Below, piece after piece: positions 14,532-24,521 of a DNA stretch of 64,000 nucleotides. The DNA comes from an uncultured Aquimarina sp. GTDB lineage: Bacteria > Bacteroidota > Bacteroidia > Flavobacteriales > Flavobacteriaceae. The stretch is taken from positions 1 through 64,000 of the forward strand of contig NZ_CANMED010000009.1 of NCBI RefSeq assembly GCF_947496855.1. Direction: 5' to 3'. Under the pieces are notes generated by a model. That model saw only the letters and a list, made by a program, of their open reading frames with translations. It did no database searches and was not told where the DNA came from. A program made the position numbers and the translations under genes. Each line of letters begins with the position of its first letter. Within the stretch, counting starts at the first letter, position 1.

Positions 14532-14909
14532 ATGGAACGACAGTGTACTTATTGTAAAGAACAAATTGAGGGAAGGGCAGGTAAAAAATTTTGTTCTTCT
14601 TATTGTAGATCGGCTTTTTATTATCAACAAAATAAAGAGAAAGAACATTCCTTGTTTAAAAAAATAGATCAACAGCTTAAGACTAATCGTAAGATTCTTA
14701 AAAATTATAATCGAGCAGGACTTGTTACTATTCGCAAAGAAAAATTAATAAAAGAAGGTTTTGACCCAAAGTATTTTACGCATTATTGGAAAAATAGTAA
14801 AGGACAAGTTTACTTATTCTGTTATGAATATGGGTTTCTCACTGTAAATGAGAGGCAAAAAGGAAAATATGTATTGATTAAGTGGCAGGAGTATATGAAT
14901 AGGTATTGA
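14532..14909 (+). CDS. Zn-ribbon protein (DUF2116-like), 125 aa
   Basis: The N-terminus has a C4-type ribbon: C5-x2-C8, then C21 and C25 within KKFCSSYCRSAFYYQQNKEK. A helical middle and a small C-terminal part with HYWKNSKGQVYLFCYEYGFL follow. This is a conserved Flavobacteriaceae protein of unknown function; nucleic-acid binding is plausible because of the ribbon but not shown. A good Shine-Dalgarno-like AAAGAGGTG precedes the ATG. It is divergent from the recombinase and shares the control region with the 37-bp palindrome, so a link to the array is possible; it could equally be the first chromosomal gene beyond it. Confidence 0.75.
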   Translation: MERQCTYCKEQIEGRAGKKFCSSYCRSAFYYQQNKEKEHSLFKKIDQQLKTNRKILKNYNRAGLVTIRKEKLIKEGFDPKYFTHYWKNSKGQVYLFCYEYGFLTVNERQKGKYVLIKWQEYMNRY

Positions 14910-15012
14910 TTGCGTCAGGGATAGAAGTGACATCCTTTTTTAGTGAAATGCATTGAGGTTTTCGAAGTGGATTTGGCTAAAAAAGATATAACGTATAGCC
15001 CGCCAGGACGTC

Positions 15013-17115
15013 CTAACTAATATAATTCCAGATATTTTTGTGTTTAGCAAGTTGCTGGTAGGTAAACAGTAATACCTTGTTTTTTTCAAGAGCTAGAGAC
15101 GGGTCTTCTTTTAGAATTTTCATGGCATAATACCTGGCTGTTTTTAGGATATCGTTATCACGCACAATATCTGCAATTTTTAGATTAAGAACTCCACTTT
15201 GTTGAGTTCCCATAATATCTCCTGGTCCACGCAATTTTAAATCTACTTCTGCAATTTCAAAACCATCGTTAGTTCTAACCATAGTTTCTAATCTTGTTTT
15301 ACTATCCGATGATAATTTATGACTGGTCATTAGGATGCAAAAACTTTGCTCTGCACCGCGGCCTACACGACCTCGTAACTGGTGTAGTTGCGATAATCCA
15401 AAACGTTCTGCACTCTCTATAATCATAACACTGGCATTGGGTACATTAACACCTACTTCTATAACCGTAGTGGCTACCATAATATTGGTTTCACCCTTCA
15501 CAAAACGTTCCATTTCATAATCCTTATCCGCGGGTTTCATCTTGCCGTGTACAATGGATATCTGGTAATCTGGAGTAGGGAAGGAGCGAGCAATACTTTC
15601 GTACCCATCCATTAAATCTTTATAGTCCAAAGCTTCAGATTCCTGAATCAATGGATATACAACATAGATTTGTCTTCCTTTTTGTATCTCGTCTGCTATA
15701 AACTTAAACACTTTGAGACGATTACTATCATATCGATGTACGGTTTTTATTGATTTTCTTCCAGGGGGCAACTCATCAATTACCGAAATATCTAGATCCC
15801 CGTACAGGCTCATAGCTAATGTTCTAGGGATGGGTGTTGCCGTCATCACCAGAATATGCGGTGGATAGGTGTTTTTATGCCAAAGTTTGGAACGTTGTGC
15901 TACCCCAAATCGATGTTGCTCATCAATAATTGCTAAACCTAGATTTTTAAACTGTACTTTATCTTCCAGTACGGCATGAGTACCAATGAGAATATGTAAT
16001 GTTCCATCCTCTAGTGCTTGGTGAATTTCTCTACGCTGCTTGGTTTTAGAACTACCCATCAATAATTTTACATTAATACCTAAGTCTTTGGTTAATTCTA
16101 AAATTCCTTGATAATGTTGATTAGCTAAAATAGCAGTTGGAGCCATTAAACATGCCTGGAAACCATTATCTATAGCCAAGAGCATGGTCATTAATCCGAC
16201 AATTGTTTTTCCAGATCCTACATCTCCTTGCAGCAAGCGATTCATCTGTGCACTGCTACCAATATCTTTACGAACTTCTTTGATTACTCTTTTTTGAGCA
16301 TTTGTCAATTCAAAAGGTAAGTGGTTGTTATAAAAATTGGTAAAATGTTCTCCAACTTCGGTAAAAGGAAATCCTTTAATCTTATGCTTACGAATTAGTT
16401 TTTTAGTAATTAATTGTAGTTGAACATAAAACAATTCTTCAAACTTCAATCTATATTGTGCCTTAGCCAGTAATTCTTGATTTTTTGGAAAATGGATATT
16501 TAGTATTGCTTCACTTTTATGAATTAGTTTTAATTCAGATCTTATTTCTTCAGAAAGCGTATCATAAAATCGCGCTTTAGTGTCCAAAAATAATTGTTGC
16601 ATCATCTTACTTACTACCCGATTGGTAATACCTTTATTGGATAGTTTTTCTGTAGAAGGATATACCGGTTGCATCATCACCTTTAAGTTCTTCTCATGTT
16701 CTGCAAGTAATTCCATCTCTGGATGTGGCATACTAAAACCATTGTAGTATTTGGTCTTACCAAAAATGACATAAGGTGTATTTAGTTTTAAATTTTCTTT
16801 GATCCATTTATGACCTCTGAACCATACCAGTTCCATTTCGCCAGTATCATCCATAAATTTGGCAACTAAACGTTTCCCACGTTTTTGTTCAACCATTTTG
16901 ATGTTTACAATTTTACCAACCATTTGTACTTCTGCCGAAGTGCGCTGTAGTTCATTAATCTTGTAATAATTGGTTTTATCAATATATCTATTCGGAAATA
17001 AATTAACTAAATCCTGATACGTATGAATACCTAATTCTGTTCGTAACAAATCTGCACGAGAAGGCCCAACACCTTTTAGATAATCGATAGGAGTTTGTAA
17101 AATATTCGGATTCAT
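15013..17115 (-). CDS. recG: ATP-dependent DNA helicase RecG, 700 aa
   Basis: RecG remodels stalled replication forks and Holliday junctions. N-terminal wedge/OB region begins TPIDYLKGVGPSRADLL; helicase motifs follow: GDVGSGKT (Walker A, about 297), DEQH in AIIDEQHRFGV (about 397), MTATPIPRT (motif III), and the motif VI region LHQLRGRVGRG, then the C-terminal TRG-type motif DLKLRGPGDIMGTQQSG. I prefer the ATG at 17115 (MNPNILQTP); the frame is open to 17166, which would add 17 residues unlike RecG. Divergent from the M1 aminopeptidase gene. Length is normal for the family. Confidence 0.96.
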   Translation of the reverse strand: MNPNILQTPIDYLKGVGPSRADLLRTELGIHTYQDLVNLFPNRYIDKTNYYKINELQRTSAEVQMVGKIVNIKMVEQKRGKRLVAKFMDDTGEMELVWFRGHKWIKENLKLNTPYVIFGKTKYYNGFSMPHPEMELLAEHEKNLKVMMQPVYPSTEKLSNKGITNRVVSKMMQQLFLDTKARFYDTLSEEIRSELKLIHKSEAILNIHFPKNQELLAKAQYRLKFEELFYVQLQLITKKLIRKHKIKGFPFTEVGEHFTNFYNNHLPFELTNAQKRVIKEVRKDIGSSAQMNRLLQGDVGSGKTIVGLMTMLLAIDNGFQACLMAPTAILANQHYQGILELTKDLGINVKLLMGSSKTKQRREIHQALEDGTLHILIGTHAVLEDKVQFKNLGLAIIDEQHRFGVAQRSKLWHKNTYPPHILVMTATPIPRTLAMSLYGDLDISVIDELPPGRKSIKTVHRYDSNRLKVFKFIADEIQKGRQIYVVYPLIQESEALDYKDLMDGYESIARSFPTPDYQISIVHGKMKPADKDYEMERFVKGETNIMVATTVIEVGVNVPNASVMIIESAERFGLSQLHQLRGRVGRGAEQSFCILMTSHKLSSDSKTRLETMVRTNDGFEIAEVDLKLRGPGDIMGTQQSGVLNLKIADIVRDNDILKTARYYAMKILKEDPSLALEKNKVLLFTYQQLAKHKNIWNYIS

Positions 17116-17217
17116 TAGAGCGAAGATACTATTAATCATAAAAATGTTCAATGCTAAAGTTGTCACATTACAATACTAAAATCGTTATTTTGGCAGAACA
17201 TTTGATTATTGATCTAT

Positions 17218-19338
17218 ATGCGATTTATTTTATATATAATTATAAGCTTTATTTCTTTTGGTGTCACTGCTCAGCAGGTGGATGCTAACCTTCCTAAGAA
17301 TGATAAAAAAGAGCAATCTTCTGTAGATTTTTTAACTGGGAAAGTACATATTTTTCTAGAGGCTAATTTAAAAAAAGTAGAAGGGAAAGTAACCTATGTT
17401 TTTAAAGTACTTCGACCTACACAATCCATAAATATTGATGCACAGAAAATGCAAATCATGGATGTGTTGCTAGATGGTGAGAAAGCAGCGGTACAATATG
17501 ACAACAAAAAGATACAAATTACTTCTGATTTTCAATTAGATTCCGAGCATCGTATAGAAATTCAATATATAGCAGCTCCTAAAAAAGCATTGTATTTTCT
17601 TAAGGATTATCAGGGAAATGATCAGATCTGGACACAAGGGCAAGGAAAGTATACTTCTAATTGGTTACCGAGTTTTGACGATATGAATGAGAAGATCGAA
17701 TTTGATATAACGATCAATTATGATGCGGATTATGAGGTTATAGCTAACGGTAAATTACTTAACAAACAAACGGTAAATGATTCTATCCAGCGATGGGAGT
17801 ATGATATGGAGCAACCGATGAGCAGTTATTTGCTGGCGTTGGCTATAGGGAAATATGAGAAAGTGGTAGAGACTTCTGAAAGTGGTATTCCATTAGAAAT
17901 GTATTATTATCCTAATGATAAGGATAAGTTCGAACCTACCTATAAACACAGTAAACAGCTATTTGATTTTCTGGAAAAAGAGATTGGTTATGCCTTTCCA
18001 TGGCAAAATTATAAGCAGATTCCGGTAAAAGATTTTTTATATGCCGGAATGGAAAATACCGGAACGACCATTTTTTCTGATGCTTTTGTAGTAGATAACA
18101 TTGGCTTTACTGATCGTAATTATATTAATGTGAATGCTCATGAATTAGCACATCAATGGTTTGGGGATTTAGTAACAGAAACAGAGGGGAAACATCATTG
18201 GTTACAAGAAGGTTTTGCTACCTATTACGCCTTGCTGGCGGAGAAAGAAATTTTTGGAGAAGAATATTTTCAATATAAATTATATGAAAGTGCAGAACAA
18301 CTAACAGAACAGTCTAAGGCAACCGATGCTACCTCTTTACTAAACCCTAAAGCAAGTTCTCTTACTTTTTACCAGCGTGGTGCCTGGGCGTTACACGCTT
18401 TAAAAAATCTGATAGGAGATGCTAATTTTAAGCTAACCATTACTAACTATTTAGAGAAATATAAATTTAAAAATGTAAGGACATCAGATTTTATTGCTGT
18501 CGCAGAAGAGGTGAGTACTCAAGATTTATCAGAGTACCAGAAAATATGGTTAGAAGCTATAGAGTTTCCATCTCAAGAGGCATTAGATATATTGACTGCT
18601 TCATCATTTATCAAACAATATTTAGGCCTTGCTGGGGAGCGTACACAACCTTTAATAGGGAAATGGGGTACATTGGCTACAGCTTTGGATTTTCCTATCA
18701 ATGAGTATATAGGACAAGAAGTTATTTATCAGTTGGAAGGCGAAACATCCCAAGAGGCTATCGCTTTATTTACCAAAGCTTTTGAAACAAATAATATATA
18801 TGTGCGACAAGCAATTGCCAACACAATGAACACTATTCCTAAAAGTTTACAAAAACAATACGAGTCTTTGTTAGCAGATAAATCTTATGCTACTATAGAA
18901 CCAGCATTGTATCATCTATGGGCTAATTTTCCTTCAAAAAGAAATGAGTACCTAGAAGTAACCAAAGATGTCATTGGGTTTCATGATAAAAATGTACGAA
19001 TACTTTGGTTAGTCTTAGCCCTTAGTACACCAGAATATCAGAAAGAAAAGCATCAGCAATTTTATGCCGAATTATCTGAATATGCTGCTCCAGTACATCA
19101 TTTTAGTACCCGTGAGAATGCATTTACATATCTAGAAAGTCTTAAAGCTTTTTCTGATAAATCTCTTGTGGATCTGTTAGATGGCGCAGTGCATCATAAT
19201 TGGAGATTTAGAAATTTTTGTAGAAAAGTACTAGATAACCTATTGAAGGATCCTAAGATTCAAAAGAAATATGTAGATTTAAAGGATAATTTGCCAAAGA
19301 GGCAATTAGATTTTTTAGAAAAGAAATTAACCCCATAA
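17218..19338 (+). CDS. M1-family aminopeptidase, exported, 706 aa
   Basis: Signal peptide MRFILYIIISFISFGVTAQ, then the M1 fold. Zinc site H308-E309-x2-H312 with E331 (HELAHQWFGD..LQEGFA) and the GxMEN exopeptidase motif as YAGMENTGTTIF. It removes N-terminal amino acids from peptides in the periplasm or at the cell surface. The ATG at 17218 is taken because the signal sequence starts there; an in-frame ATG at 17209 exists. The patatin gene follows 8 bp after the stop, so the two are probably one operon. Confidence 0.93.
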   Translation: MRFILYIIISFISFGVTAQQVDANLPKNDKKEQSSVDFLTGKVHIFLEANLKKVEGKVTYVFKVLRPTQSINIDAQKMQIMDVLLDGEKAAVQYDNKKIQITSDFQLDSEHRIEIQYIAAPKKALYFLKDYQGNDQIWTQGQGKYTSNWLPSFDDMNEKIEFDITINYDADYEVIANGKLLNKQTVNDSIQRWEYDMEQPMSSYLLALAIGKYEKVVETSESGIPLEMYYYPNDKDKFEPTYKHSKQLFDFLEKEIGYAFPWQNYKQIPVKDFLYAGMENTGTTIFSDAFVVDNIGFTDRNYINVNAHELAHQWFGDLVTETEGKHHWLQEGFATYYALLAEKEIFGEEYFQYKLYESAEQLTEQSKATDATSLLNPKASSLTFYQRGAWALHALKNLIGDANFKLTITNYLEKYKFKNVRTSDFIAVAEEVSTQDLSEYQKIWLEAIEFPSQEALDILTASSFIKQYLGLAGERTQPLIGKWGTLATALDFPINEYIGQEVIYQLEGETSQEAIALFTKAFETNNIYVRQAIANTMNTIPKSLQKQYESLLADKSYATIEPALYHLWANFPSKRNEYLEVTKDVIGFHDKNVRILWLVLALSTPEYQKEKHQQFYAELSEYAAPVHHFSTRENAFTYLESLKAFSDKSLVDLLDGAVHHNWRFRNFCRKVLDNLLKDPKIQKKYVDLKDNLPKRQLDFLEKKLTP

Positions 19339-19346
19339 ATTAAGAT

Positions 19347-20270
19347 ATGCGTGCATTAGTAATTTCCGGAGGAGGAAGTAAAGGAGCTTATGCAGGTGGT
19401 GTGGCTCAATATTTAATGCAGGAAGAAGGAAGGAAGTATGATCTTTTTTTAGGCACATCTACTGGTAGTTTATTGATACCTCAATTAGCTTTAGGAAACG
19501 TGGATAAGGTGTATGATATCTACACCAATGTTAATCAGAATACCATCTTTAGTGTCAACCCTTTTAGAACCAGGAAAAAAGGAAACCGTGAGTTCGTGTC
19601 TATCAATTTTTTTAATACAATAATGCAATTTCTGAAGCGTAAAAGAACCTTTGGAGAAAGTAAAAATCTACGGAAAAATATTCGTAGAAATTTTACTGAA
19701 ATAGAATTCGAATTGGCTAAGAAAAAAGTTAAAGATATTGTAGTAACGGTTTCTAATTTAACAAAAAATACTACAGAGTATAAGTCAATTAATGATTTTT
19801 CTTATGAAGATTTCTGCGATTGGATCTGGATTTCTTGTAATTATGTTCCTTTTATGAGTTTAGTAACTAAAAACGGTTGTGAATATGCTGATGGAGGTTT
19901 CGGGTCTATGGTACCTATTAGAGAAGCAATCAAAAGAGGAGCTACAGAGATAGATGCAGTCATTCTGGAATCCGAGAATATGGAACATAATAAAGTATTA
20001 GGAAAGAATCCTTTTTCCTTAATGGTCAATCTCTTTAGTTTTATGTTTGATCAGGTAGAGGGCCATGATACCGTGGTAGGCAAATTAGCTGCTAAGAATA
20101 AGAATGTAGTGCTTAATTTATATTATACCCCATCTAAACTTACAGAAAATTCACTGGTTTTTAATAAAAAGCTAATGCGTAGTTGGTGGCAACAAGGTTT
20201 TGAGTATGCTGCTGATAAAGCAAAACAGGCCGAAGATAATAAGTTGAAGGATATTAATATGGCTGGATAA
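19347..20270 (+). CDS. Patatin-like phospholipase, 307 aa
   Basis: A lipid acyl hydrolase with the complete patatin catalytic set: oxyanion loop G8-G9-G10-S11-K12-G13, nucleophile S38 in GTSTG (36-40), and D182 in DGG (182-184). No signal peptide, so it is likely cytoplasmic or at the inner face of the membrane; natural substrate unknown. It starts 8 bp after the M1 aminopeptidase stop and is probably cotranscribed with it. It is convergent with the metalloprotease gene at 20401; a nested palindrome lies between them. Confidence 0.93.
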   Translation: MRALVISGGGSKGAYAGGVAQYLMQEEGRKYDLFLGTSTGSLLIPQLALGNVDKVYDIYTNVNQNTIFSVNPFRTRKKGNREFVSINFFNTIMQFLKRKRTFGESKNLRKNIRRNFTEIEFELAKKKVKDIVVTVSNLTKNTTEYKSINDFSYEDFCDWIWISCNYVPFMSLVTKNGCEYADGGFGSMVPIREAIKRGATEIDAVILESENMEHNKVLGKNPFSLMVNLFSFMFDQVEGHDTVVGKLAAKNKNVVLNLYYTPSKLTENSLVFNKKLMRSWWQQGFEYAADKAKQAEDNKLKDINMAG

Positions 20271-20299
20271 TCCTTTTATTTATATTCTGAATGTAAATA

Positions 20300-20369
20300 A
20301 GTCATACTAACTATATCTATTTAAATTCACAATAAGATATAGTGAAATCTAGATACACTTAGTATGACT
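20300..20369. repeat. Nested inverted repeats between convergent genes
   Basis: An outer perfect 11-bp pair, AGTCATACTAA (20300-20310) and TTAGTATGACT (20359-20369), encloses a 9-bp pair ACTATATCT (20310-20318) and AGATATAGT (20335-20343). It can form a long stem with an internal hairpin and may end transcription from both sides, though it has no clear T-tract. Confidence 0.6.
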
Positions 20370-20400
20370 GAATTACAATAATATTGAATATATCAGGCTC

Positions 20401-23265
20401 TTAATTTGCTGTTTTAATAAATCGATCTACTAATTTATTATTAATAAGTAAAAAATATAATCCTTCTGGAAGAGAACTAGTATTTAAAGTCTCAGGAATA
20501 TCGGATCGATTCATAATAGTTTGTCCTAAACTATTCACGATTTTTAGAGAATACTTATCTTCTAATTTAGATACCCCATCTATATACAATATCTCTGTGG
20601 TTGGATTAGGGTATAAGATGATTTGATTTTCTGGAGATTGAACATCTATAATGGATAGCGATTGAATCTCAACATTTTCAGAAAGAGTACTACATCCAGC
20701 ATCATTGAATACCTCTAAGGTATAAGTCCCTGTTTCTTCTGCTAAATAACTAGAAGAAGTAGCACCTTCTATCGCTTGATTATTAAAATACCATTGGTAT
20801 GATGTGTAATTTTCTACTACAGAAATTTCATTTGTATCGTCATTTATATTGATTGTTGGCGATGCCGGAGCATCTGAGATATTTACTTCTATTACTGCAC
20901 GTTCTGTAGTCTGGCATCCACCCAAAGTAGAAATTTCCCAATTGTACAGATAGTAATAAAACCCTTCTGGGGCAGTAGTAGCAGAACTTCTTTTAATATT
21001 AATCACATTTTCTACTATATATGGATAGTTGATATTATTATTGCTTCTGAAAAGATTAGCTTCTTCAAGAAAACCTATTTCTAAATCTGTTCCTGCAGGA
21101 ATATTCATGTTGATCTCAATAATATTTTCTCCATCAGGAATATTTATAGTTTTAGTTTCTAGTATAGTTCCTGTTGCATCAATAAGTTGTAGTGTTCTGT
21201 TCCCAGATCCTTCTGCTACTACTTTCGCTTTTTTAAGAATAATAGGCTGATCTGTATCAAATACTAGATTAAACCCTCCTTGATGAATATCTCCAGAATT
21301 AGAAGGTATGTCTTGTATTCCTGTTACTGCAGATATAATTGGTTCATTAGTTCCAGCAACATAAAATGTTTGGTCTTGTGTAAGATTAGAAACATCTAAA
21401 TCAGCACCTGTAGCAATAGCTGTATTACTATCTACAGAATCATACCATATATAACCAGAACTACCCGATGCGGTTATCGTAGACGTATCTCCAGGGCATA
21501 TGGCTTGGTTCATGTTTTCTGGTAAGGTGGCAATATTAATCGTGATCAAATTATCTTTAGTATTGGTATCTTCTCCTATTGTATTAGTTGCCGTTAATGA
21601 TACTGTATATGTACCATTTGCTGCATAGGTATGTGTCGGATTCAGCTCTGTAGAAGTGGTTCCATCTCCAAAATCCCAAGCAACAGAAGTAATTGTATTT
21701 ATAGATGTATTTCTAAAACTTACTTGATCACAATCTGTAGATGACTCAAAATTAGCAATAGGGGGTTGATTATTGTTTCCGGGAGTATATGATCCTGAGA
21801 TTTCATAAAAACCAACTGATGAATAATCAGAGTACCCATTAGAAACGTTTCCTTCTCCAACACCATCGATTTCTATAAAATAAGTTCCACCAGCCAATGT
21901 AGTATTAATGCTAGCACTAAGATTATTAGTTGGATTAGAGATGGCAAGTTCTTCTCCTGTACCACTAATTATTCTTGCTTGAATATTTAGGTTTGGGTAA
22001 AATGGATCAGGATCAATAGTAAAATCCACTTCGCCACCAGCAGTGATAAAAGAAAATAAATCTTTATCTTCTTTAGTAGAAATTAAAGCCTCATGCAATG
22101 ATGGATTAACTATTCCATCTGCACTAACTTGTATAGGTGTAGCTTGTGCTATATCATCCGAATGGTCATCTTCTTTGTATCCAAAACCATTTCTATTTCC
22201 AGATATGATTGCCATATCATCTTCTTGTGTAATGGCATTATCATATTCTCCTTTACTCCATTGCCCAATCGGTTTACTAGCACTCCATCCCATAATTGGA
22301 CTCCATTCTCCGTGGCCAGCATAATATTGGTTTCCAGGTACTCCGTCGTGTGATAATCCTAAAGTATGACCTACTTCATGTGATCCTGTTTCTCCGGCTG
22401 ATCTGGTTCCATTATTATATACCCAACATGGATTATCTATATTAGTATTAGAAAAAGAATTAAGATATGCTACACCTCCAGATCCTGGAGCTGCATCTGT
22501 GGTCGGTGTGAAAATACACATCATCCTTTGATTAATTGGAGTATTTTCGAAAGTAGCTCTATCTGTGGTAATGTTAATATCAAAAGGTCTGAAATCTTCT
22601 GCCATGATTCGCCATATCTCTGTGATTTTAGCATCACTATAACCCGTCGGTTGTGCATTAATCGTTCCTCCATTAACCCACCAAGTATCGGTAACCGTTT
22701 CACCATCAAAATCTAAATATACTGTATATGAAGATCCAGGAAGACTGGATAATAAGGGAGCTCTCATAGAAGCCTTATTCGTAGCTATTTCTTTTGAAGT
22801 TACCTTTTTGAAATCTATACAAAGAACTTTATGAATATCGATTTTTTGAATGAGAACAGCGTTCAAATCATCTGAGTAGTACCGATACGCTATTTTGTCT
22901 TTGTATAATATGATGTGACCAGAAAGGATATTATTTTGTTTTGTAATATGAAATGTAGAAGTATCATCATTATTTACACTTCCAATAATAGAGTACGTAT
23001 CTGTGTTTCCTTCTTTTTTAGTGATTTTTCCTTCATAGGATATATCTTTTGAAACGTTAAGAGTAATTATATCAGATTTTTTGTTCCAAAATGTTTGAGT
23101 AAAATTTTTTTCATTACCCAAGTTATATGATTTATTTTCTTGAGAGAATGTATTATTGTAATAAAAGATGAATATTATTAATAGACTAAGTATTCTTAGA
23201 CTATTGCATTCCTTTTGTTTAGAATAACATTGGGTTTTTGTTTTTAAGAGCGCAATTTTTTTCAT
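20401..23265 (-). CDS. Secreted zinc metalloprotease with PKD domain and T9SS sorting tail, 954 aa
   Basis: The N-terminal third is a propeptide-like region. Then comes a metzincin-type catalytic domain with H296-E297-x2-H300-x5-H306 (HEVGHTLGLSH) and a Met-turn candidate in WSPIMGWSA. A bacterial pre-peptidase-like beta domain, a PKD domain (WDFGDGTTSTELNPTHTY), Ig-like repeats and a C-terminal T9SS type A domain (LYPNPTTEILYIDG..GLYFLLINNK) follow. It should be exported through Sec and T9SS and degrade extracellular protein. The close paralogue at 28085-30460 has the same order of domains, indicating an old duplication. The exact start is uncertain because the first 20 residues before the hydrophobic segment are long for a signal peptide. 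Confidence 0.9.
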   Translation of the reverse strand: MKKIALLKTKTQCYSKQKECNSLRILSLLIIFIFYYNNTFSQENKSYNLGNEKNFTQTFWNKKSDIITLNVSKDISYEGKITKKEGNTDTYSIIGSVNNDDTSTFHITKQNNILSGHIILYKDKIAYRYYSDDLNAVLIQKIDIHKVLCIDFKKVTSKEIATNKASMRAPLLSSLPGSSYTVYLDFDGETVTDTWWVNGGTINAQPTGYSDAKITEIWRIMAEDFRPFDINITTDRATFENTPINQRMMCIFTPTTDAAPGSGGVAYLNSFSNTNIDNPCWVYNNGTRSAGETGSHEVGHTLGLSHDGVPGNQYYAGHGEWSPIMGWSASKPIGQWSKGEYDNAITQEDDMAIISGNRNGFGYKEDDHSDDIAQATPIQVSADGIVNPSLHEALISTKEDKDLFSFITAGGEVDFTIDPDPFYPNLNIQARIISGTGEELAISNPTNNLSASINTTLAGGTYFIEIDGVGEGNVSNGYSDYSSVGFYEISGSYTPGNNNQPPIANFESSTDCDQVSFRNTSINTITSVAWDFGDGTTSTELNPTHTYAANGTYTVSLTATNTIGEDTNTKDNLITINIATLPENMNQAICPGDTSTITASGSSGYIWYDSVDSNTAIATGADLDVSNLTQDQTFYVAGTNEPIISAVTGIQDIPSNSGDIHQGGFNLVFDTDQPIILKKAKVVAEGSGNRTLQLIDATGTILETKTINIPDGENIIEINMNIPAGTDLEIGFLEEANLFRSNNNINYPYIVENVINIKRSSATTAPEGFYYYLYNWEISTLGGCQTTERAVIEVNISDAPASPTININDDTNEISVVENYTSYQWYFNNQAIEGATSSSYLAEETGTYTLEVFNDAGCSTLSENVEIQSLSIIDVQSPENQIILYPNPTTEILYIDGVSKLEDKYSLKIVNSLGQTIMNRSDIPETLNTSSLPEGLYFLLINNKLVDRFIKTAN

Positions 23266-23782
23266 TTGACTAGATATTGAGTTTATTGATAATGGTTTGA
23301 TTCACTTATACAAATGACTTGCTAATCAAGAAAACATAGTTTTCCTGATACTTATGAATACCCACGTGTAAAAGGAGGAAGATCGATGAAAATTTTCCAA
23401 TAATATATTCTGGTTTTGGAAAGTTCGATTAGAAGGTTGTCTGGAGTCTTCTAAACAAATTCATCAAACACACGAGTATGTAATGTTGTTTTACAAAGTA
23501 AAACATATGTTTGATAACAAAAAAAAAAGACTTTTATTATTTATACTGAAATCATTATTACAAAAAAAGAATCTCTTTTTTATTTAAGAATCAAATTACA
23601 CACATTTTGTAGATGTATATTGTTTTGTTTTTGAGGTATTTATATTTTTTTTCTTTGGTAGAGAGGATACATTTTTGACAAAGAAATTCTTACGAAAAAG
23701 ACCTGAAGAATAAGATTTGATCTAGGTCTATATAGGTTAAGTATTTAAGAAAGTTCTGTTATGTATACGGTCCTTATTTTTC
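23266..23782. other. 517-bp AT-rich gap without a gene
   Basis: I see no credible coding region, RNA or strong repeat here. A short perfect palindrome TTTTAC-AAA-GTAAAA (23490-23504) and homopolymer A tracts are the only structures. It must contain the promoter of the upstream metalloprotease gene, which I cannot place. Confidence 0.5.
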
Positions 23783-24025
23783 TTAAATAGTTTGTCCAAA
23801 CGTAATGAGATTATTATCTGGGTTAAATATCCAAAATTTCTTCTCCTTACAAGATTTATGTTTTAATTTACCGTTAGGGTGGATGCTTACATTACTACTT
23901 AATAATTTTTGGTACAGTTGGTCTACGTTATTTTTTTTAATATAAACCTGTCCATAATTTTCTTTGTTTGATAGAAAACTAGGCGTTAAATCTTTAATAC
24001 TATTAAAACAAATCCTCCACTTCAC
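23783..24025 (-). pseudogene. C-terminal remnant of a VOC/bleomycin-resistance-type protein, 80 aa
   Basis: The sequence from GQVYIKKNNVDQLYQKL to the end HPNGKLKHKSCKEKKFWIFNPDNNLITFGQTI fits the second half of a glyoxalase/bleomycin-resistance (VOC) domain. The first half is missing: such proteins are about 115-125 residues, and this frame starts inside the 3' end of the neighbouring gene (overlap 23 bp). It is most likely a truncated, nonfunctional copy, left by a deletion that joined it to the gene at 24003. It could still be translated by coupling. Confidence 0.65.
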
Positions 24026-24521
24026 TTTTAATAGCGGCTAAGGCTGTATCACTTGGCGCACCTTTTTCTACGATTGTGGTTAGAATCATTTCTCTCATTT
24101 TATCTGCAGAATCAACCTCTTCTTTTAATACCGTTTTTCTGATTAATGCAATAGTACCATTTTTTGCAGCTTTTACAATATTCCAGCATTCATCAGATAT
24201 ATATATCTGTTGCGTAAGATTATGATCAAATTCTTGTTCGATTGTGTTTATAAGCAAAACTTCGTAACTTTTTTTGTCATTCGAGAGAGGAGGAGTTCTA
24301 AGTAACAACTTACCTGGAGAAATTCGCTCAAGAAATAACGCCATACGTTCATATGCTTGTAATCTTAAAGGAAGTGATTGTTTCTGATTTTCTTTGTGCA
24401 AAAGGAACCTCCGCCTTTTTTCTTCATTATCTGTATGTGCTTTAAAATAGTATACTGCTAATAATGTGATAAAAAGCGATGGTATCAAAGAGATTAATAA
24501 TGGTATAATTTCTAATTTCAT
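24003..24521 (-). CDS. Conserved membrane-anchored protein, 172 aa
   Basis: One N-terminal membrane helix (about 5-25) precedes a charged helical cytoplasmic region containing the block SLPLRLQAYERMALFLERI, typical of a Flavobacteriaceae protein family without known function (I think DUF7935, from memory). Its start directly abuts the stop of the glutamate synthase-like gene upstream, so they are cotranscribed. The 3' end overlaps the VOC remnant. The pairing of this family with the neighbouring gene suggests a shared function, unknown to me. Confidence 0.75.
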   Translation of the reverse strand: MKLEIIPLLISLIPSLFITLLAVYYFKAHTDNEEKRRRFLLHKENQKQSLPLRLQAYERMALFLERISPGKLLLRTPPLSNDKKSYEVLLINTIEQEFDHNLTQQIYISDECWNIVKAAKNGTIALIRKTVLKEEVDSADKMREMILTTIVEKGAPSDTALAAIKSEVEDLF

